Shown one piece after another: positions 20,502-27,432 of a stretch of DNA of 27,432 nt; positions within the stretch are counted from its first letter, which is position 1, and every line of letters begins with the position of its first letter. The DNA comes from Sporisorium sorghi (taxonomy: Eukaryota > Basidiomycota > Ustilaginomycetes > Ustilaginales > Ustilaginaceae). Made by a program: the position numbers and the translations under genes. The notes beneath the pieces were generated by a model. That model ran no database searches. It had not been told where the DNA came from and worked only from the letters and a program-made list of their open reading frames with translations. Where the stretch lies: assembly GCA_023212695.1 (NCBI GenBank), contig JALCCG010000277.1:1-27432 (forward strand). Reading direction: 5' to 3'.

Positions 20502-23500
20502 ATGGACAGGCCGCCATACTATGCCGATGCGCCACCAGATGCGCGCTCAGATACGCGCAACTCGGCTGCTCGGCCATCTGCGGCTAGAGAAGAGCTGGAC
20601 CCAAGACGCGGCTTGGACCGCCTCCCTCCCATCTTGCCCGCGAGCCTGTCTCTGCCCAAACTGCCTCTAGCAAGATCCGATGGTCTGGCACCGCTCGGTC
20701 CTCGTTTGGCTCCCATCAAGCATTCCGACTCGTCCTCTTCGTCGTTTATGTCGCAACGTCCTTATCCTCCCATGTTGGAGAGATCTACCGCTTTTGAATC
20801 GACACGGCGACCCGCTTCTCCCTCCTCCATCCCCGTCGGCCTCGTTTCGGCTGACTATGCGCATTCAAGACCATCGCCCGCCGACAACGCTGGTCCTCCG
20901 CCTTCACAATCATCAACCTATCTCGCTCAGCACATGTACCATCCCACTGCTGCTTACCGTCCGGAGGCTCTGCGTGGCCCAGCGTCGTCACACGTGCCTC
21001 GTCACCTTCATTACGATGCACCCATATCGCACATGCGTCCCACCTCGGACGTCGAGTCGGCCGCAGCCAACACTCCCATCAAGCGGCCTCGTGTCTCTTT
21101 AGCCTGCCTGGCTTGCCGCAATCGCAAGTCTCGTTGCGACGGCGTCCGTCCGACCTGCAAGACCTGCGCTACCATGAGTAAGTTTTCTCGAACCGATTTC
21201 TGAATTGCTGTCACATATTACTGACTCTTTGATCATTGTCCGCACAGAAATCGACTGCAAATGGCCAGAAGTCGACTTTCGTCGTGCCAAGACCGGTGAC
21301 GCTGCTCGTGCACGCAAACGTAGCCCCGCTGGCGCCTCTTCTCAGCTGTCACCCGACGCTCTGGAATCGAAAGCTCGCCTCGAGATCGACGCTGCTGGCC
21401 AGACGTTCGCTAGGCACGCCACAGAGAGGGCCTCGTCCAGCACGCTACCCGCCTCGCAGTCGCTTTCCATGGCATCCTTTGCTTCTGCCGATCTGCGTCC
21501 CACCGACTCGCACGCTTCCAGTCCCACTCTCACTCGAGCCAATCGATACAGAACTCATTCCGATGGCGATCGCGACGCTCGACTCGCCGAAGCTTCTTTC
21601 CGAGCCAGCCGCAGTCCCACCGAGCGACACTTGCCCCCTCTCTATCCTCAAGAAAGTCGTTTGGGTGCACACGCACGCGTCGAGAGCCATGCACGACCCT
21701 ACAGTTCCGCCGGCGTGCCCGACGCTCGTCATGATTCGCGCGCTTCTTGGACGCGCAACGAACGCATGCATCCTTACTCGCAAGAACGCCGTTTGGCCGC
21801 CCCGGAACCGCAATTTAGCGCACCTACACGCGCTCTACCCGAATCTCGCATTCAACGACCCAGTCCAGCCGCCATCCGATGCAGGGACAGGGCCGCCCAG
21901 ATCGCCATACTGGTTCGTCCCGCCACCGACGCACAGCGTCAGGCTGTCGAGGCTCACATGAGCAGAGAGTCCAACCTCGATGACCTCGCCGACAATACCA
22001 CGCCAGGTGAGCGTCTCGACCACGCTTTCGCCGTCGATTGGGATGCCATCGGCGGCCTATCGCCTTCAGCACGACGTCCCTTTATGGACGTGGCGGCTGG
22101 CATCGTCGGCGTCCTCGAGATTCTTGGCGATGACACGGCTGGCCGCCTGCATCTCTTGCGGCTGCGTAACGGTCAAGAGCCGATTCCTGACCTGCGTCAT
22201 CTGAGCATTGCCATGCAAATGTCGCCGCACGAGGAGCGCGAGCTGCTCCAAGCTACACCGTCTGCCGCCTACGATATACTTAGTTATCCCATCCCCGTCG
22301 ACCAGCTTTCCGTGCCGTTGACCGACAACATTCGACGAGCGCTCGAGCAGCAGCAGCAGCAGCAGCAGCGAGCTCATGCAGACAACACTTTGGACAAGAG
22401 CAAGACCTCTTCGCTCAACCATTCGCAGCGTCAGGCCGCCTCGCCGCCTCCCGCAGACGTGATCCCTTTCGTGCGTCAACAAGACATCAAGCCTCCGCAG
22501 CCCATCCTTGAGCTCTTCTTCCAGGCTTACTGCCAAGCCATCGGCGATCAGATGCCGGGTCTTGACACCAAAGTGATCCGAGCGCGCATTCGTCAAGGCT
22601 CCATCTCGGCGCTTTTGGCCAATGCGCTCTGTGCGATCGGTGCAAGCCTTTACGAGCGACGTGGTCAGCGACCTTCGATCGACAACGCGCTGAGCAGCAA
22701 GGTCTACATCGAGCGTGCGCGTGCCCTGATTGGCGCGGCTCTTCAGAATCCGGATCTAGAGGCCATCCTGGCGCTGGGCGTCATGGCCACTCGCGACATA
22801 CTCACGGGACACATGATCTCTTCGGCTGTCGTCGTCTCGTCAGCCATTCGCCTCTGCATGCAACTCGACTTGCATCGTGCCCGACCCGCATCGCGCCAGT
22901 CGTCGCCCGGTTCGGCGGCAGAGGGCGGCGACAAGTCGGACACCAGCCTCGTGGCGGACGATGTCTTTTGGATGGCCTGCTGCCTGGACCGCGTCACTTC
23001 GATTGCTACCGCGCGTCCGCTCGCCATCAAGGACGCCGACATCGACACGCCCTTCCCCGCGCCTATTCGTAATGGCGAGCCGTGCATGTTTGCTGCGCTC
23101 GTGCGCCAGCTTCACTATCTCGGACGCTTGGTCGAGGTGTCCATGTCGGGCCGTGGCAATGCAGCAGCACCGGGTGTGGGCGGCGGTGTTGCCGCAGAGC
23201 AGCGCGAGGTGATGCGCGAGCGGGAGATGGCAGCGATCGGAGCCGATCTAGTCGGGCACTACGAGTCGCTTGCTCCCGTGCTGCAGCTTGGAGCGGCCAA
23301 TCTGGGACGTGCACATGACAGGGGCGAGGCGCTCTCGTATTTGCAACTGCATCTCACGCATAACATGGCGTTGATCCAGCGATTTTTGCTCTCGAGGGCG
23401 GCGCTGACGCAGGCAGAGTACGACGTGATTCACTCCGCGGCGGCTCAGGTTGTCGAGGTGTGCATGCTGGGTGAGGAGCTGGATGCGAATATGCTGGCGG

Positions 23501-23922
23501 ACACGCCGCTGTCCGCTACGGCGTGCTTCCTCGCCGCGTGCGTGTGGCTGGCCGAGATCGAGCTGCTGCAGGATGCGTTGCAGGCCGCTGCGCCCGCTCA
23601 GGCGAGGAGCATGGCGGCTCAGTTGGAGTCGGCACAGTCGGCGCTGGCCAAGCTGACGGATACGCTGGCGAGGCATGCCAAGTTCTGGCCTGTGCCACGC
23701 GAGCTGATCGACGTGCTCGAGAGGCAGCGCGCGCTTTCGGGCAGCAGTGCGAGTGTGTCGCCGGCGACGGTAACGGCGCTCGTGGCGCAGGTCGAGGCGA
23801 TCCATGTGGTTGTGCGTCGACCGGAGCACTTTGGCCCAAAGCAGCGCGATGCGGCTCCGGTGCAGGTGCGCAAGGTGCATGATTTGGAGGGGCTGCGGGC
23901 GGCGTTTCCCCATTTGTGCTGA
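20502..23922 (+). CDS. Zn2Cys6 fungal transcription factor
   Basis: Exons 20502-21177 and 21248-23922 encode 1116 aa. The binuclear zinc cluster has all six cysteines in the canonical spacing, C202-x2-C205-x6-C212-x6-C219-x2-C222-x6-C229, with a basic RNRKSR loop that contacts DNA. The 70-nt intron (GTAAGT donor, CGCACAG acceptor) splits codon 226, between the fifth and sixth cysteine. The Ser/Pro-rich N-terminus precedes the cluster. A linker rich in Arg, Ser and His follows, then a 7-Gln run (about 593-599) and a fungal-specific transcription factor (middle homology) domain at about 640-840, with the typical FFQAYC, ALCAIGASLY and WMACCLDRVTSIATARPLAI segments. The frame is open upstream of 20502 but without another ATG. 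It should be a nuclear regulator of a metabolic or developmental regulon; the targets cannot be told from sequence. The long upstream spacer suggests complex control. Confidence 0.94.
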
Positions 23923-24126
23923 TGTGCGCGGTTAGAGGCAATTGAATCTTGAGTGTCGATTGGATCTCTGTGTGCTGTGTGTGTGTGAGGCAAAGGTGTG
24001 AGTGTGCGTTTGAGTGTGTCGAGGTTGGTGTGTTGCACGATGTGTTTCTCAACGGGTGGTTGTTCGGAGGTTGACTTTTTTAGCATTGCGCGACTCTAGC
24101 GCTACAGTAAATTACAGCTTTTCGAA

Positions 24127-24955
24127 CTAGACACGACGGCGGTCCGCCATGACGCGGACGATGCAGCCCGTCCCTGCGACTTCGGTGAGCTGTGTGTGCG
24201 TCAAAAACCCAAACTTGTTAGCACTCTCTCTCCTTCTTCTTTGCGCCTTGATCGTTGGGAACTTACCCGCTCGTGCCAGCCGAGGAGGACGGCGCAGTTG
24301 ACTCCCTCGCCTTCGCCGCCCAGCCCGAGGCCCTTGTAGAGGTACTTCATGAGCGCATCGCGCTGGTCGATCGAGATGGCTTTCACTGCAGAGGAGATGT
24401 CGCTCGACTTGGTGCTGTTGACGATCTCGAGGAGCGAGAGCAGTGTGAGGTGCTGTGGGGAGAGAAGAGTTGATGGGCGAGAATTTCGAAAGGGAGGAGG
24501 GTGAGTGATGCGTTTACGATGCGCGGTCCGGTGTGCGAAGAGTTGCTTCCTTTCGCAATCTTTGGGGACGCTCTTGGAGTGGGAAAGACCGGATCGCCGA
24601 AGTTTCGAGATCGATGCGGATCGCTGCCTGCTTACCTTGGCGTCTTCGACATTAGGCCCGTAAGGATACTCTGACAGAACGAGCGCCAATGCGCCAGCCG
24701 TGTCGCCTCTGTCCAGCGCACCACCGCAACACCGCAACCAGAATCAGAAACTGTCAGCATCACCCCGCGTATCTTTCCATTCACACCTGTGCACTTGCAA
24801 ACTCACCTCCCGATCAACGTCCTCACCTCGGCGCTCTTGGCCTTGGCATCCGCTAGCGCCTGCTCCGCCGACTTGGGGAACGGCTCGACGAGCTCGTCGT
24901 TCGAAATTGCGTCCTCGTCGTACTGGTCAATGTCGATCTTGCGAAAGTTGTCCAT
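24127..24955 (-). CDS. ARPC5: Arp2/3 complex subunit 5 (ARPC5, p16)
   Basis: Four exons on the minus strand (24955-24807, 24708-24636, 24452-24267, 24189-24127) give 156 aa; animal ARPC5 has about 151. It is a small subunit of the Arp2/3 complex, which nucleates branched actin filaments at cortical patches for endocytosis and polar growth. Visible family features are the acidic N-terminus MDNFRKIDIDQYDED, a helical central part (ALALVLSEYPYG, LTLLSLLEIVNSTKSSDI), the block DALMKYLYKGLG, LLGWHE, and the C-terminal G-x-GCIVRVMADRRRV that matches the conserved GSIVRV tail. Donors are GTGAGT, GTAAGC and GTAAGT; introns are 98, 183 and 77 nt. The 183-nt intron has no in-frame stop and a length divisible by three. 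The start codon lies 193 bp from the inserted transposon. It is convergent with the zinc-cluster gene. Confidence 0.94.
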
Positions 24956-25148
24956 CTTGTGCTGCTGCGATCAAAGTGGCTGTGTCGGTCGATTGAAGCG
25001 ATGATGAAGGATAGACGGTGGATGGAAGCCAGGAAGGATGCGCAGATCGACGAAGCGCAAAAGGTGGAGTTGCGGGAGGCTGTCAGTGATGACTGGCGCC
25101 GCGTGCACGGACTTTTCACATCGGAAAAAGTCGAGTGATTTGTAACTA

Positions 25149-25166
25149 CAGTCAACCTGCACTAAA
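25149..25166 (+). repeat. Left terminal inverted repeat
   Basis: Begins CAGTCAACCTGCA. The 18 bases match the reverse complement of 27173-27190 except at one position. Confidence 0.93.
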
Positions 25167-25253
25167 TGAATATCGGCCGGGTGAGCAAAATTGTATTCAG
25201 TAAGCGGATTATTTACACAACAAATTAATGTTAGATTATAAATCGGATAAATG

Positions 25254-26840
25254 TTAGGTTTTATTAAGCCACATGTCAAGGCTTGATTGCCATGCCAAAT
25301 GAAGTTGGTCAGTGCAAATGGTTGTAATGAGCTTATACAAAGCCTTACCATGATCATGTGCTCGATTATCGTCCTTTAGCTTGTGTAATACAAAGTTTTG
25401 TAGTGCCTGGCAGTACTGGACAGCAGCATTTGAGCTGATTAAGGTTAAGGTTGCGGCTTCTGGGCTGTCAGGGTCTTTGGAAATGTCATTGGGATCTTCA
25501 GGATCATTGATAGTAACCATATCAATGATATTGGCATCAGTGAGATGAATCCCCAAGCTTCTAGAAGCTTCCATTGGATGATTTAATAAGCTGTTGATAT
25601 CCATCCAGAACACCCTTGGTAATGTGATTTGAAGTTTGCTTAGTTGTTGTTGTATTGCACCGAGTTCTTGATCTATTGTACCGAGTTCTTGGTTGATGAT
25701 TCCCATGTGTTTGTAGCAGTTCGAGATTGTGATTGGTGTAACCTTATCCCAAGCTTCCGCTGCAAGGTACATGGCATTTAATAAGTTGATGTTGCCAATC
25801 TTCGAATCCGCACTGTTTGACATTTCCGAGTTGTGCTCCTGCAGTAACTGAAGGCTGAATAGATGCCGATAATGAGCTTTGAAAGCTTGTATAATGCCAG
25901 CATCTAATGGTTGAAGCTTCGAGGTTGTATTTGGTGGTAATAAGGTTATCCGGATATGCACGAGCTGCATATCCAAAGCATCATGCCCTGCAAAGTTATC
26001 TAATATTAGCAAGATCCGGCAATTAACTTGATGATTGAGCCACTGCAGCCAATCACAAAAGAGCATGGAGGTCATCCAAGCCTTCTTATTGGCCCGATAA
26101 GTCACCAGAAGTCAATTAAGGTTTACAGCTTTAAAAGCACATGGCTTATTAGCTTTTCCGATAACCCACATCAGAAGCTTATCAGAATCATCAGCATTGC
26201 AGCACAATACAATTATAATGTGGTCTTTGGGTTGCTTAGTACCTGAAACCTTTGTTGTAGTCAGGCCACGTGTACCTTGCAGCCAAAAGAATAGGACGGT
26301 TTCATCTATGTTGTATACGTCTTCCAGTTTGTATTGCGGGATTGTATTCTTGATTTGATCGATTTGATCAGGTGTAATATCCAGGCATGAGCTTGCTTCG
26401 CTGTGTTTGCTTCTAGAAGCTATCAAATAGCACTTTTTGAAGCACTCAAGCCATCCAGCACTGTATGACAGCGGTGATAGGCGGCCTTCAAGTGCAGGGT
26501 TTGCTGCAAGTTGGCATGCTTTTGTTTGTAGCATTTCATTTGTGATCATTATCCATGCCTGATTTATGCATAACCACTGATACAATGCATCTTTGAGGAC
26601 CAAGTTTTGGCTGATACAGGTGTTTGTGTGATGTGATTGGTTGGTTGGGTGGTCCCAGGATGCCGGAACAGTCCCAAGAATTTGGGACAGGGTCAGCTGT
26701 GAGATGGTTGTATTGTACTTTTCATACCACCATTGTTGGATTTGTTTGTGGTGTGCAGCAGGATTTGCTTTGTGGTATTCAGCAATTTCAAGCCGTTGTT
26801 GCAAGGTGGTTTTGAGCTGTTTTGATTGGGTCCTCAGCAT
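25254..26840 (-). pseudogene. Pogo/Tigger-like DDD transposase, one internal TGA
   Basis: One continuous frame of 529 codons is interrupted only by TGA at codon 243 (26114-26112). The N-terminal part has a helix-turn-helix (about 8-57) and a CENP-B-type second HTH (about 78-150) for binding the element ends. The DDE domain follows, with the three acidic residues D179 (YNIDET), D281 (LILDNFAGH) and D313 (QPLDAGIIQAFKAHYR), the last two separated by 31 residues as in pogo-type enzymes. The stop falls between the block ending KAVNLN and the conserved YRANKKAWMT, well inside the catalytic domain, so the 242-aa product lacks two catalytic residues. There is no frameshift and no other stop, so the inactivation looks recent. 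Alternatives are stop-codon readthrough or a sequencing error at one base. Confidence 0.9.
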
Positions 26841-27190
26841 TTATGAAATGAAGTCAGCGTAATGATGGTGGTATGAAATGAAGTTGATATGAAGTTTGGT
26901 GGGACTGGTGGGTCAGAAACCTGACTTGAGCCTGATGCTCAGAAGCTCCTGAAGCTTGATCACACTGTATTCAAAATATTTTGTATTTCAATTACAAATT
27001 GTATTCAAAAATTTGTTATGTCACATGATTGTCATGTGATTTATTCGCTTTCAGGACTGACATTTCATATTCAATATTTGGGAGACAGAAGTTGTGAATA
27101 ACGCCTGCCGCCCAATTTTGGAACTGAGTAATTGTATTCAATTAGTGAAATATTCACCTAACGAGGTAATTGTTTACTGCAGGTTGACTG
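26841..27190. repeat. Transposon subterminal region with repeated TTGTATTCA motifs
   Basis: This 350-bp AT-rich non-coding end of the element, upstream of the transposase start, holds TTGTATTCA at 26999-27007 and 27132-27140 and a near copy at 26965-26973. The same 9-mer occurs at 25191-25199 in the other end. These are candidate transposase-binding sites or promoter elements. The right terminal inverted repeat is 27173-27190. Confidence 0.6.
27173..27190 (-). repeat. Right terminal inverted repeat
   Basis: Ends TGCAGGTTGACTG, the exact reverse complement of the first 13 bases of the left end. The match extends to 17 of 18 bases and is followed by the TA duplication. Confidence 0.93.
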
Positions 27191-27202
27191 TACCACACCA
27201 GC

Positions 27203-27432
27203 TACAGTCAAACCTCTCGAAATGACACATTATTTTTGTTTAAAATTTCTGGTGTCCTGAAAAACATGACTTACACTCAATATTATCATATCTCAGCTTC
27301 TAGAACAGCTATGACTGTGCAGATTTCTTTGGAGACTGACTATGTCAATTGTGGATATGATCAAATGCTAAGATTGGCCATGCAATGAGTGAATGCAGCT
27401 TGAAGATCTGGAGTCAGAAGACCTTGCCTGGT
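27203..27432 (+). mobile_element. Probable left end of a second pogo-like element, cut by the window end
   Basis: After a TA at 27203-27204 the sequence starts CAGTCAAACCTCTCGAAATG. This resembles the first element's terminus (CAGTCAA, CCT and AAATGA in the same order) and terminal repeats common in pogo/Tigger elements. The following 200 bases are AT-rich and non-coding, as expected of an element end. The other end and any transposase lie outside the window, so this rests on one terminus only. Confidence 0.55.

Larger units (their letters stand above)
25147..27192 (-). mobile_element. Pogo/Fot1-like (Tc1-mariner superfamily) DNA transposon with TA target duplication
   Basis: The element proper spans 25149-27190 (2042 bp) and is flanked by TA on both sides (25147-25148 and 27191-27192), the target duplication typical of this superfamily. 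Its ends form 18-bp terminal inverted repeats matching at 17 positions and starting CAGTCAACCTGCA. It encodes one transposase on the minus strand. The element is clearly more AT-rich than the surrounding genes. Both ends are intact, so the copy arrived as a complete unit. It sits 193 bp upstream of the ARPC5 start codon. Confidence 0.93.

Overview
The window looks like nuclear DNA of a smut-type basidiomycete (Ustilaginomycotina, close to Ustilago, Sporisorium or Pseudozyma). The reasons are GC-rich, intron-poor genes, short introns with GTRAGT donors, long CT-rich leaders, many microsatellites in the spacers, and a gene set of fungal type (ferric reductase, Tps3/Tsl1-like trehalose subunit, Zn2Cys6 regulator). 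The species cannot be named from this sequence alone.

Layout, left to right. Positions 1-330 carry a 61-bp-period repeat. A 5'-truncated short-chain dehydrogenase remnant lies on the minus strand (331-855). Next come a ferric reductase (1255-3120, +), TATA-binding protein with one intron (4408-5267, +), the cleavage factor CFIm25/NUDT21 with four exons (6044-6968, -), an uncharacterised SAP/HeH-like four-helix membrane protein (7631-8824, +), an OPA3-family protein with a probable GC-AG intron (9358-10379, -), and a large trehalose-synthase regulatory subunit (11759-15823, +). A 4.7 kb gene-poor spacer full of simple repeats follows, then a 1116-aa Zn2Cys6 transcription factor (20502-23922, +) and the Arp2/3 subunit ARPC5 with four exons (24127-24955, -).

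The right end is mobile DNA. A complete pogo/Fot1-like transposon (25149-27190) has TA target duplications, 18-bp terminal inverted repeats and a DDD transposase interrupted by one in-frame TGA. Ten bases beyond its TA duplication, a second element with a related terminus appears to begin (27205 to the window end).

The host genes are mostly unrelated housekeeping genes (transcription initiation, mRNA 3'-end processing, actin nucleation, mitochondria, trehalose/stress) rather than a pathway cluster. I see no convincing new multi-gene system. The points most worth a second look are the transposon pair with its single TGA, the uncharacterised membrane protein, the stop-free ARPC5 intron, the perfect 63-bp in-frame duplication and His-rich insertion in the trehalose subunit, and the GC-AG intron of the OPA3 gene.
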